A DNA stretch of 64,000 bases, from assembly GCA_902799245.1 (NCBI GenBank), contig CADBZY010000001.1, positions 182,514 through 246,513 on the forward strand, in the 5' to 3' direction. This stretch comes from an uncultured Ruminococcus sp. Its GTDB lineage: Bacteria; Bacillota; Clostridia; Oscillospirales; Acutalibacteraceae. The notes under the pieces are model-generated. The model searched no databases. It was not told the DNA's origin and worked only from the letters and a program-made list of their open reading frames with translations. Numbering within the stretch: the stretch's first letter is position 1; each line of letters opens with the position of its first letter. This document shows, piece after piece, positions 42,376 to 49,901 of the stretch. The translations under genes were made by a program, and so were the position numbers.

Positions 42376-43083
42376 CTGAAAAAACGTAATAAAAATAATA
42401 AAGGATTTTTACTGGGCTTGTGCGCACTGATTGTTGCCGTCGCTATGGTGAGTGTCGGAGTGACGCTTGCGGCGGGAAAACCCAACTTCGAGACAAACGT
42501 GGTTGTCATCGGCAATGTCAAAATCGATCTGATCGACGAGTACTACGAGAAACAGCCGGATTTTAACCCGGATGATCCCGAAGGCACGGGTAAGCATTAT
42601 ACGAAGAAGAACCCCCCTGTATTGAACCCGAAGACCACTGTCAACAAGAACATCTCGGTCAAAAATATCGGTGAGTTTCCCTGCTATGTCCGGCTTCTGA
42701 TCAAGAGAGAATGGAAAGTCGGCACACAGAATTATTCCGGGCTGATTCAACTGAATATCGACGAGACAAACTGGTACAAAGGCAGCAATGTCGGCGACTA
42801 CGAGTGCTACTATTACAAGAACATTCTTCCCGCTAAAGCCGGCGAAAACAGTGTTGCTCCTTCCCTTTGTAAGACATTTTATCTCGGCGATTTCGATCCC
42901 GCTGTCGTAGCCGGTACGACCGGCGATATCCACGTCTACGCGCAGGCTGTCCAGTCGGACAACGTGGACATTCAGCAGCTTACGAATGATTCTGCTGCTT
43001 CCATCGCGGCAAGCACCGGTACCATTGTTAAAAACAGCAGCGGCATGATTGTCAAGTGGGACAGCAACCTGGTATTTGACTGA
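42376..43083 (+). CDS. TasA/CalY-like secreted protein 4 with a probable CTG start
   Basis: About 235 residues: a basic N-terminus (KKRNKNNKG), a hydrophobic signal (LLGLCALIVAVAMVSV) and GVTLAAGKPNFETN, then a beta-rich mature part with KTTVNKNISVKNIGEFPCYVRLLIKR. That segment is the strand pattern found in CalY-like proteins. The only standard start (GTG at 42367) overlaps the GGAGG Shine-Dalgarno itself and cannot be used. CTG at 42376 is eight bases after GGAGG (42363-42367) and gives a normal basic signal-peptide start. Confidence 0.75.
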   Translation: MKKRNKNNKGFLLGLCALIVAVAMVSVGVTLAAGKPNFETNVVVIGNVKIDLIDEYYEKQPDFNPDDPEGTGKHYTKKNPPVLNPKTTVNKNISVKNIGEFPCYVRLLIKREWKVGTQNYSGLIQLNIDETNWYKGSNVGDYECYYYKNILPAKAGENSVAPSLCKTFYLGDFDPAVVAGTTGDIHVYAQAVQSDNVDIQQLTNDSAASIAASTGTIVKNSSGMIVKWDSNLVFD

Positions 43084-43100
43084 GAGGAGAGTGCGCGGAC

Positions 43101-44060
43101 ATGAATAAAAAATTCAAGAAACTCATGGCAGGCATATTGTGCTGTGTGCTGTGCATTCTCACCGCACTATTCAGCGTGCTGGCTATATCCGGCGTCACAG
43201 GAACCGTCAGAGGTATCAGAACCTATGCCGACGGATACGTGACCGTCAAGGATGAGGAGGGTTCTCTGATCTTCAGCGACATGGACGAATCCTTCTTCGC
43301 GCCGACCGACAAGTATTTTAAATACAACACGCAGGCGCAGGATATCCTCATGCCCGGCGATACGCGATCCGGTTCACTGACGGTGACAAACAACTCCGCC
43401 AAGACTGTGGCGATGAGCTTCCATGCCGAGAGCACGGGACCGACCCGTTTTGCTATGAATAATCCCAATGTAAACGTTCAGCCGGATATCTATCAGGAGT
43501 ACAAGGAATTTGTCCATGAAAACTACCCCGAGTTCAAGGATGTTGACAATTATCTGACGGACGATGGCGTTGCAAAAGCCGCGACGCTGCAGGGTTTGTC
43601 ACAGAACCTTGTCAAGCAGCTCCAGATCGAGGTCAAGAAAAACGGCAAAACCGTCTACAAAGGCTTGGTAAACGGCACCGGTAAAGTGACGGATGACAAT
43701 AATAAAACCACTATGACTCAGAACATGAATATTCCCATCGGCGTTCTGAATCCCAATGAGTCAGTCAAATACACGTTCACCGTGACCGTTCCCAAGACGC
43801 TCGGCAACGCGTACAAGGACAGCATGGCGCTGATCGACTGGATTTTCGAAGCGAGCTATTGGGAAGAGCAGACGCAACCGTCCGAACCCGAGCCATCGTC
43901 TCCGTCCACTCCCACCAAACCCACGCCGCCGTCGCCCGGCACAGGCGAAGAACCGAATCTCTACGTCTTCGCAGCCGCGGCATGCGGTATCAGCGCAGTG
44001 GTCATATTCATCATAGCGTTTGGCAACACAGGCAAGAGGAAGAAAAAGGAAGAAGAATAA
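43101..44060 (+). CDS. Membrane- or wall-anchored protein of the matrix operon
   Basis: A 319-residue protein with an N-terminal signal (ILCCVLCILTALFSVLAISG), a beta-rich ectodomain (SGSLTVTNNSAKTVAMSFHAES), a Pro/Ser/Thr-rich spacer and a C-terminal segment SPGTGEE, membrane helix, KRKKKEEE. The spacer, PGTG, helix and basic tail have the layout of a sortase sorting signal, but the motif is not canonical LPxTG. It may instead simply be a membrane anchor. As the last gene of the operon it could hold the fibre to the cell, as TapA does in Bacillus (inference). The ATG follows GAGAGGAG. Confidence 0.72.
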   Translation: MNKKFKKLMAGILCCVLCILTALFSVLAISGVTGTVRGIRTYADGYVTVKDEEGSLIFSDMDESFFAPTDKYFKYNTQAQDILMPGDTRSGSLTVTNNSAKTVAMSFHAESTGPTRFAMNNPNVNVQPDIYQEYKEFVHENYPEFKDVDNYLTDDGVAKAATLQGLSQNLVKQLQIEVKKNGKTVYKGLVNGTGKVTDDNNKTTMTQNMNIPIGVLNPNESVKYTFTVTVPKTLGNAYKDSMALIDWIFEASYWEEQTQPSEPEPSSPSTPTKPTPPSPGTGEEPNLYVFAAAACGISAVVIFIIAFGNTGKRKKKEEE

Positions 44061-44095
44061 TTCCGTTTGATTCCGATAGCCCCTAATCATCACAC

Positions 44096-44131
44096 AACAG
44101 AGGGCGCGTCTCCGGACGCACCCTCTGTTTT
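44096..44131 (+). terminator. Terminator of the matrix operon
   Basis: AACAGAGGG-c-GCGTC pairs with GACGC-a-CCCTCTGTT around TCCG, followed by TTTTA. A strong hairpin 35 bases after the last stop codon. Confidence 0.85.
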
Positions 44132-44172
44132 AGTGGTCAGTGGTTAGTGGTTAGTTCCCACTTCCCATTCAT
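44131..44172 (+). repeat. Heptamer array of GTGGTTA type
   Basis: Units GTGGTCA, GTGGTTA, GTGGTTA, GTTCCCA, CTTCCCA. Different unit sequence from the GGTTGAA arrays but the same 7-base period. It follows the terminator directly. Confidence 0.75.
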
Positions 44173-44199
44173 TAAAAATCAACCAAAAAAAATCAAGAA

Positions 44200-44238
44200 C
44201 AGCCCTTGCATTTCTTCATGCGAAGGGCTGATTTTTTG
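44200..44238 (+). terminator. Second hairpin terminator before typA
   Basis: CAGCCCTT-g-CAT pairs with ATG-c-GAAGGGCTG, followed by ATTTTTT. It insulates typA from the matrix operon. Confidence 0.75.
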
Positions 44239-44248
44239 CCGTATGTGG

Positions 44249-44277
44249 TTCAAAAAGCGGAAGATGTGTGCTATAAT
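44249..44277 (+). promoter_or_regulatory. Promoter of typA
   Basis: TTCAAA at 44249-44254, a 17-base spacer, and TGCTATAAT (extended -10, box 44272-44277). The start codon is 46 bases downstream. Confidence 0.75.
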
Positions 44278-44323
44278 ACTTTTTAATATAAAATGAATGA
44301 ATTATGTAAAGAGGGTAAAAAGC

Positions 44324-46153
44324 ATGAGTGTAACATCACAGGAAAGACTCAGAAATATCGCCATCGTCGCCCATGTTGATCACGGCAAGACAACTCTCGT
44401 CGATCAGCTGCTCCGTCAGAGCGGCATCTTCCGCGAGAATGAAGCCGTCGCGGAGCGCGTCATGGATTCCAACGATCTGGAACGAGAAAGAGGCATCACG
44501 ATTCTCTCCAAGCAAACCGCGGTGCAGTACAAGGGCGTGAAGATCAATATCATCGACACCCCCGGCCACGCGGATTTCGGCGGAGAAGTAGAGCGCATCC
44601 TGATGATGGTGGACGGCATCCTTCTGCTGGTGGACGCCTTCGAAGGCTGTATGCCGCAAACCCGTTTCGTGCTGAAAAAGGCTCTCGGGCTCGGCAAGAA
44701 GCCGATTGTGGTGATCAACAAGATCGACCGTCCCGGCGCGCGTCCGGCGGAGGTCATCGACGAGATCCTCGATCTCTTTATCGACCTCGGCGCCAATGAA
44801 GATCAGCTGGAATTCCCGGTGGTGTACGCGTCCGGCAGGGACGGCTATTCTTCGCTTGACCCGGAAAACATGGGCACCGACATGAAGGCGCTGTTTGAAA
44901 CGATCCTCAGCGAGATTCCGGCGCCGGTAGGCGACGCGGAAGGCCCGACACAGGTGCTTTTCTCCAATATCGATTACGACGACTATGTGGGCAGAATCGG
45001 CATCGGCCGTGTCGAGAGAGGCACCGTCAGGAACGGACAGCAGCTCGTCCTCTGCCACAGCGACGGCACGACACAGAATGTGAAAATCGGCAAGCTCTAT
45101 CAGTTCGAAGGCCTGCGCCGCGTGGAATCGGAGAGCGCTTCCGTCGGCGACATCATTTCCGTTTCAGGACTTGCCGACCTGAACATAGGCGAGACCGCCT
45201 GCGACCCGGAATGTGTGGAAGCCCTGCCCTTCATCAAGATCGACGAGCCGACCGTTTCCATGATGTTCATGGTCAATAATTCCCCCTTCGCCGGCAGAGA
45301 GGGCAAATACGTCACCAGCCGCAACATCCGCGACAGGCTCTTCAAGGAAGTGGAAACCAACGTCGCCATGCGCGTGGAGGAAACCGACACGACCGACTGC
45401 TTCAAGGTGTCGGGCAGGGGAGAGCTGCACCTTTCCATCCTGATTGAAACCATGCGCCGCCAGAATTTTGAATTTCAGGTGTCCCGCCCGCAGGTGATTT
45501 ACAAAGAGATCAAGGGCGTGAAGTGCGAGCCGATAGAGCTTCTGATGATCGAAGTCCCGCAGGATTACGTCGGCACGGTGATGGAAAAGCTCGGCACCCG
45601 TAAAGCCGAGCTGCAGAATATGGACACCCGCGAGAGCGGCATGACGCATATTGAATTCAAGATACCCGCGCGCGGCTTAATGGGCTACCGTTCGGAATTC
45701 CTCACCGACACCAACGGCAATGGCATCATGAACCACGTGTTCGACGGCTACGAGCCGTATAAAGGAGACATCGTCGTCCGTCAGCAGGGCAGCCTGATCG
45801 CCCACGAAACAGGCGAAGCGACCGCCTACGGCCTGTGGAATTCGCAGGAGCGCGGCAGAATGTTCATCGGACCGAACGTGCCGGTCTATGAAGGAATGAT
45901 CGTCGGCGCATCCCCGAAATCAGAGGACATTGTCGTCAACGTCTGTAAAAAGAAGCACGTCACCAACACCCGTGCCGCCGGTTCCGACGAAGCGCTTCGA
46001 CTCGTACCGCACACGGTACTGAGTCTGGAACAGTGCCTCGAATTCATCGCGGACGATGAACTGGTAGAAGTCACCCCGAAATCCATCCGCATGCGCAAGG
46101 TCATCCTCGACAAAGCCCTCCGCATGAAAGCCTGGAGCAAAACCGCCCATTGA
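44324..46153 (+). CDS. typA: GTPase TypA/BipA
   Basis: A 609-residue translational GTPase. The N-terminal G domain has AHVDHGKTT (G1), RGITI (G2), DTPGHADF (G3), NKID (G4) and domains II, III and V after it, ending in the lysine/arginine-rich BipA C-terminal domain. BipA/TypA binds the ribosome and supports 50S assembly and stress or low-temperature growth. The ATG at 44324 (MSVTSQERLRNIAIV) matches the family start. The upstream ATG at 44297 has no ribosome binding site, while GAGGGT precedes the chosen start. Monocistronic. Confidence 0.95.
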   Translation: MSVTSQERLRNIAIVAHVDHGKTTLVDQLLRQSGIFRENEAVAERVMDSNDLERERGITILSKQTAVQYKGVKINIIDTPGHADFGGEVERILMMVDGILLLVDAFEGCMPQTRFVLKKALGLGKKPIVVINKIDRPGARPAEVIDEILDLFIDLGANEDQLEFPVVYASGRDGYSSLDPENMGTDMKALFETILSEIPAPVGDAEGPTQVLFSNIDYDDYVGRIGIGRVERGTVRNGQQLVLCHSDGTTQNVKIGKLYQFEGLRRVESESASVGDIISVSGLADLNIGETACDPECVEALPFIKIDEPTVSMMFMVNNSPFAGREGKYVTSRNIRDRLFKEVETNVAMRVEETDTTDCFKVSGRGELHLSILIETMRRQNFEFQVSRPQVIYKEIKGVKCEPIELLMIEVPQDYVGTVMEKLGTRKAELQNMDTRESGMTHIEFKIPARGLMGYRSEFLTDTNGNGIMNHVFDGYEPYKGDIVVRQQGSLIAHETGEATAYGLWNSQERGRMFIGPNVPVYEGMIVGASPKSEDIVVNVCKKKHVTNTRAAGSDEALRLVPHTVLSLEQCLEFIADDELVEVTPKSIRMRKVILDKALRMKAWSKTAH

Positions 46154-46161
46154 CACAGTTC

Positions 46162-46196
46162 AGTTTGAAGGGTGAAAGGTGAACGTTGAAGGTTTT
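46162..46196 (+). repeat. Heptamer array after typA
   Basis: Units GTTTGAA, GGGTGAA, AGGTGAA, CGTTGAA, GGTTTTG. A degraded array that keeps the 7-base period, a few bases after the typA stop. Confidence 0.75.
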
Positions 46197-46207
46197 GTGA
46201 ATTTGGC

Positions 46208-46236
46208 TTGACAGTATTTCAGAAAAATGATACAAT
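46208..46236 (+). promoter_or_regulatory. Promoter of the Rpn-family gene
   Basis: TTGACA at 46208-46213 and TACAAT at 46231-46236 with a 17-base spacer and a TG extension, 25 bases before the start codon. Confidence 0.75.
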
Positions 46237-46260
46237 AACAGTGGAAGGGGAGTGAAAGCG

Positions 46261-47220
46261 ATGTCTGATAAGGATACGATTACCAAGGACTATATGCAGG
46301 ATAAAGACATTTTTGCGGATGCATTCAATTTTCTGCTATACGGCGGCAGACAGGTTATCAAGCCCGAACAGCTCAGACCGCTCGATACCACTTCCATCGT
46401 GCTTCCCTACGGCGAGGACGGCCAACTCGTCCCGATACAAAAGTACCGCGACGTTTTGAAGATGGTAACCGCCATGGAAGATGACAAAGCGGCGTATATG
46501 CTGTTTGGAATAGAGAACCAGTCAGAGATTCATTACGCCATGCCGGTGCGGAATATGCTCTATGATGCAATTCAGTATGTGGCGCAGGTAGAGGACACCG
46601 CCAGATCTCACAAAATGGGGGACAAAATGCCGGAGACGCGGGCAGAATTCCTGTCCGGATTCTATAAGACAGACAAGCTGCTTCCGGTTATCACACTGAC
46701 GCTGTATTTCGGCGCAGACGAATGGACAGCCCCGAAGGATTTGCACAGCATGTTATCGGCAGATAAGGAAATACTGCCGTTCGTAGACAATTATCATCTT
46801 CATCTGATCGCGCCGGCGGAGATCGCCGACAATGAATTTACCAAATTCCACACAGAACTGAGCCTTGCCTTAAGATTCATTAAGCAATCAAAGAATAAGA
46901 ATAAACTCAAAGAATTGATCAACGAAGACACATCATTCCGAAGCGTATCAAAAAAGACAGCTGATTTAGTAAACGTTGTCACAAAATCAAATCTGCACTA
47001 TGATGACAGAGAGGAGCGTGTTGACATGTGCGAAGCAATCGAAGGAATCAGAAATGATGCAAGAGCCGAGGGCGTAGAAAAAGGCAGAGTCGAGGGCACT
47101 CTAAAGACACTCATCAGTCTTGTCAAAGACGGCATACTGACGATTACCGAAGCCGCAAGCAGAGCCAACATGACTGTCGCGGAATTCGAAGCAAAGACCA
47201 AATTATTAGAACAGGTATAA
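46261..47220 (+). CDS. Rpn-family recombination-promoting nuclease/putative transposase
   Basis: A 319-residue PD-(D/E)XK-type protein. The segment MLFGIENQSEIHYAMPVRNMLYDAIQYV carries the nuclease core (GIENQSE, with Glu and Gln in the family positions) and matches Rpn/PDDEXK-family proteins common in gut Clostridia. Rpn proteins are DNA endonucleases that raise RecA-independent recombination. They are often patchily distributed and may be mobile or defence-related. A helical C-terminal tail (AEGVEKGRVEGTLKTLI) is typical. ATG at 46261 follows GGAAGGGGAG. The gene has its own promoter and strong terminator, so it is a self-contained insert between typA and phoH. Confidence 0.82.
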   Translation: MSDKDTITKDYMQDKDIFADAFNFLLYGGRQVIKPEQLRPLDTTSIVLPYGEDGQLVPIQKYRDVLKMVTAMEDDKAAYMLFGIENQSEIHYAMPVRNMLYDAIQYVAQVEDTARSHKMGDKMPETRAEFLSGFYKTDKLLPVITLTLYFGADEWTAPKDLHSMLSADKEILPFVDNYHLHLIAPAEIADNEFTKFHTELSLALRFIKQSKNKNKLKELINEDTSFRSVSKKTADLVNVVTKSNLHYDDREERVDMCEAIEGIRNDARAEGVEKGRVEGTLKTLISLVKDGILTITEAASRANMTVAEFEAKTKLLEQV

Positions 47221-47244
47221 TTATCCAAAAACACACAGAGTATT

Positions 47245-47296
47245 ATCTCCGCCTGCGGAATGTAAAAAACGCATTCTACGCAGGCGGAGATTTTTT
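47245..47296 (+). terminator. Terminator of the Rpn-family gene
   Basis: A long stem, ATCTCCGCCTGCG-GAATG against CATTC-t-aCGCAGGCGGAGAT, followed by TTTTTT. It lies 25 bases after the stop. Confidence 0.9.
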
Positions 47297-47386
47297 CCGT
47301 TTCGTAAAAAAGTAGCAAAGCTACATGTGAAATTTAAAAAAAATATGAAAAAAATCTAAAAAATTGCTATTTTTCAAAAAAAAATA

Positions 47387-47415
47387 GTGACATTTTGAAA
47401 AAAGTGTGTTATAAT
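47387..47415 (+). promoter_or_regulatory. Promoter of phoH
   Basis: GTGACA at 47387-47392 and TATAAT at 47410-47415 with a 17-base spacer and a TGT extension directly before the -10 box. The leader to the start codon is about 125 bases. Confidence 0.75.
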
Positions 47416-47427
47416 ACACTGGTAAAT

Positions 47428-47513
47428 GTGATGATTGTATCTCGCCGAAGGTGAATATTCTGTCGGTTTTTCGCTCAATCGGCACAGTTTGCCTGTCGGC
47501 GGAATATAATCAC
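47428..47513 (+). ncRNA. Structured leader RNA of phoH
   Basis: GTGAT (47428-47432) can pair with ATCAC (47509-47513), and CGCCGA (47443-47448) with TCGGCG (47496-47501), closing a leader fold that contains further small stems (GTCGG...). I do not recognise it as a known riboswitch. It could be a cis-regulatory RNA. Confidence 0.35.
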
Positions 47514-47548
47514 AACAGCTTTTCAAAACTGAGAGGAGTCTTTAGGCA

Positions 47549-48553
47549 TTGTACGAAGAAACCGTGCATATAGACAGATTAGAGCACGCGGTGAGTCTGT
47601 TCGGCAGCTATGACGAAAACATAAGGCTGATTGAGAGGACGTTTCGGGTCAATATCGTCACCCGCAGTTCAGAGATTAAGATTTCTGGCGAGGAAGAAAG
47701 CGTAAAGAAAGCGGTGCGGGCGATTCATTCGATGCTGACGCTCATCAGACGGGGAGAGACGCTCAGCGACCAGTCTGTCAGATATTGCATATCGCTTGTG
47801 GAGGATAATATCGAAGGGCAATGGGAAAACACGCCGGACGAATGTATCTGCATCACCTCCAAAGGCAAGCCGGTCAAGCCAAAGACCATCGGTCAGAGCA
47901 ATTATGTCAAAGCGATAGCGAGCCATTCCATCACGTTCGGGGTAGGCCCGGCCGGCACAGGCAAGACCTATCTGGCAGTAGCGATGGCAGTGGCAGCGTT
48001 CCGCCGAGGAGAGGCAGAGAGGATCATCCTGACGCGGCCCGCCGTGGAAGCGGGGGAGAAATTAGGCTTTCTGCCGGGTGATCTGCAATCCAAGATTGAC
48101 CCCTATCTGCGTCCGCTGTACGACGCGCTGTTTGACATGTTAGGGGCGGAGAGCTACCAGCGGTATCTTGAAAGAGGAACCATCGAGGTTGCGCCGCTGG
48201 CCTATATGCGAGGCCGCACGCTGGACGACAGCTTCATCATACTTGACGAAGCGCAGAACACCTCCCGCGAGCAGATGAAGATGTTTCTCACACGTCTTGG
48301 CTTCCGCTCAAAGATGGTGATTAACGGCGACGTCACGCAGATCGATCTTCCCGACGGCAAAAAATCAGGACTCTCGCAGGTGATACGCATACTCAGCGGC
48401 ATCGAAGATATTGCGATTGTGCGCTTTGACGGGCGCGACGTTGTGCGTCATAAGCTGGTACAGGACATTATCAAGGCGTATGAAAACAGCGAGAAAACCG
48501 AAAAGAATGATAACGCAAAAAAGACGTTCAGAAAGACGATAAAACAACAATAA
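47549..48553 (+). CDS. phoH: PhoH family ATPase
   Basis: A 334-residue PhoH/PhoL-type protein with a KH-like N-terminal region (RTFRVNIVTRSSEIKISG) and a C-terminal P-loop ATPase domain. Walker A is GPAGTGKTYL, TRPAVEAGEKLGFLPGD is the PhoH signature, and Walker B is FIILDEAQN. PhoH proteins are predicted RNA-associated ATPases and are typically encoded just before ybeY, as here. The start is TTG at 47549 after GAGAGGAG. The next gene begins 28 bases after the stop. A Lys/Asn-rich tail follows the domain. Confidence 0.93.
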   Translation: MYEETVHIDRLEHAVSLFGSYDENIRLIERTFRVNIVTRSSEIKISGEEESVKKAVRAIHSMLTLIRRGETLSDQSVRYCISLVEDNIEGQWENTPDECICITSKGKPVKPKTIGQSNYVKAIASHSITFGVGPAGTGKTYLAVAMAVAAFRRGEAERIILTRPAVEAGEKLGFLPGDLQSKIDPYLRPLYDALFDMLGAESYQRYLERGTIEVAPLAYMRGRTLDDSFIILDEAQNTSREQMKMFLTRLGFRSKMVINGDVTQIDLPDGKKSGLSQVIRILSGIEDIAIVRFDGRDVVRHKLVQDIIKAYENSEKTEKNDNAKKTFRKTIKQQ

Positions 48554-48581
48554 TCTATACGGTCAGGAGGCAATCATTAAA

Positions 48582-49097
48582 ATGGACAGAACAAAGGTAA
48601 TCATAGAGGACAGGCAAAAAGCCGTTAAGATTCCCACAGGCATCCGACTGCTGATCAGAAGATGCTGCAACGCGGTTCTCCAGATGGAGAAGATCCCCGG
48701 CTCCTGCGAGGTCTGCGTGTCCTTTGTGGATGTGGACGAAATTCAGCAGCTCAACGCGAAATTCCGCAATACCGACGCAGTTACCGACGTGCTGTCATTC
48801 CCGCTTGGCGTGGACGGCAGCTATGACGTAAATCCCGCGACCGGCGCGAAGCAGCTGGGTGACATCGTACTGTGTGTTCCCATCGCGGTGGAGCATGCGA
48901 AAAAATACGGACATTCCTTCCAGCGCGAGATCGGCTATCTCACCGCACATTCCATGCTGCATCTTCTCGGCTACGACCATGAGCAGGGCGGCATACAAGC
49001 GGTTCGCATGAGAGAAAAGGAAGAAGCGGTCATGCAGTCGCTGGGACTCCCCCGGGATTCCAGCTACGTCACCAACCCCGACGACTTCCCGGGCTGA
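48582..49097 (+). CDS. ybeY: Endoribonuclease YbeY (rRNA maturation factor)
   Basis: A 171-residue metallo-RNase with the signature HSMLHLLGYDH (three zinc-binding histidines in HxxxHxxxxxH). YbeY takes part in 16S rRNA 3'-end maturation and ribosome quality control. Length is normal for the family. The ATG follows GTCAGGAGG. The order phoH-ybeY is widely conserved in bacteria. The era gene that often follows is not here; a heptamer array comes next. Confidence 0.93.
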   Translation: MDRTKVIIEDRQKAVKIPTGIRLLIRRCCNAVLQMEKIPGSCEVCVSFVDVDEIQQLNAKFRNTDAVTDVLSFPLGVDGSYDVNPATGAKQLGDIVLCVPIAVEHAKKYGHSFQREIGYLTAHSMLHLLGYDHEQGGIQAVRMREKEEAVMQSLGLPRDSSYVTNPDDFPG

Positions 49098-49109
49098 GCA
49101 GGCCAAGCA

Positions 49110-49217
49110 GAAGGCTGAAGGGCGAAGATTGAGGGTTGAAGGTTGAAGGTTGAAGGTTGAAGGTTTTTAATGTATTCGACTTCTCACTTCCTACTTCTTT
49201 CTTCTTATTAACCACTA
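49110..49217 (+). repeat. Heptamer arrays after ybeY (two unit types)
   Basis: At 49110-49166, GGTTGAA-type units (four nearly identical units at the end). At 49179-49217, ACTTCTC, ACTTCCT, ACTTCTT, TCTTCTT. The two stretches have different unit sequences and lie side by side in the same gap. Confidence 0.85.
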
Positions 49218-49323
49218 ACAAATAAACGCAAAAGAGGAGCGCAATTTCGGAATACAATCCGGTGGTTGCGTTTCCCTTTTTGTTTATATAGAAGATAAAA
49301 CGTGTAAAAGGGTGGAATAATGA

Positions 49324-49797
49324 ATGATGAAAAAAATATTCTCGCTGATTCTGAGCTTTGCCGTGCTGATGGTGGTGACGGTTTGTCTGTCATCCTGTAC
49401 AGACGACGGCACTCGCGTATCCTTCACCGCGCAGAGCTACCGCACAGACCCGCAGCCGATCACGGACAGGTTTCCGTCGCTGGGGCAGCCGGAGCAGGTC
49501 TACTGGAAGCAGCACACCTTCGGCAGCGGACTTGCGGCGTGTATCGGCCCGACATCCTACCGGCTGACAGGCTTTGCGATTACCGACGTGGTGCAAAGCC
49601 TTTCCAATAAAAAATTCACTGACGCCGGAGTAATCGATTATCCCGACGGCATCGGGCCGGACATCACAGGCTTTACGCAATTCGACTGGAGAAAATACCC
49701 GGATTTTACAGCGGAATTGTTGGGGAATCATTATATCGGGACGGTGCTGGTGGACGTGCAAAAAAGGCTGGTCTATTTCGATGTGGAAAATCTGTAA
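49324..49797 (+). CDS. Lipoprotein of unknown function
   Basis: A 157-residue protein with an N-terminal lipoprotein signal (KKIFSLILSFAVLMVVTVCLSSC). Cys25 in LSSC is the predicted lipidation site, placing it on the outer face of the cytoplasmic membrane. The mature part has no motif I recognise. Start ATG at 49324; an adjacent ATG at 49327 is equivalent. A possible ribosome binding site is AAGGGTGG. It is followed by the promoter of the CRP-family gene. Confidence 0.75.
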   Translation: MMKKIFSLILSFAVLMVVTVCLSSCTDDGTRVSFTAQSYRTDPQPITDRFPSLGQPEQVYWKQHTFGSGLAACIGPTSYRLTGFAITDVVQSLSNKKFTDAGVIDYPDGIGPDITGFTQFDWRKYPDFTAELLGNHYIGTVLVDVQKRLVYFDVENL

Positions 49798-49815
49798 AAA
49801 ATCATGAATTAGCCC

Positions 49816-49844
49816 TTGACAAAAGAAAAAGCAGCGTGTATAAT
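49816..49844 (+). promoter_or_regulatory. Consensus promoter of the CRP/FNR-type regulator
   Basis: TTGACA at 49816-49821 and TATAAT at 49839-49844 with a 17-base spacer: a perfect sigma-A consensus. Confidence 0.92.
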
Positions 49845-49851
49845 CTATGAA

Positions 49852-49875
49852 AAAGTGTATTAAATGATACACTTT
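49852..49875 (+). promoter_or_regulatory. Palindromic operator at the start site of the CRP-family gene
   Basis: AAAGTGTAT (49852-49860) and ATACACTTT (49867-49875) are perfect inverted repeats separated by six bases, right at the expected transcription start. Autorepression by the gene product is likely. The same GTGTA-N8-TACAC pattern recurs at 7839-7856. Confidence 0.7.
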
Positions 49876-49901
49876 CTGAACACAACAAGGAGGCGCGAGT
49901 A

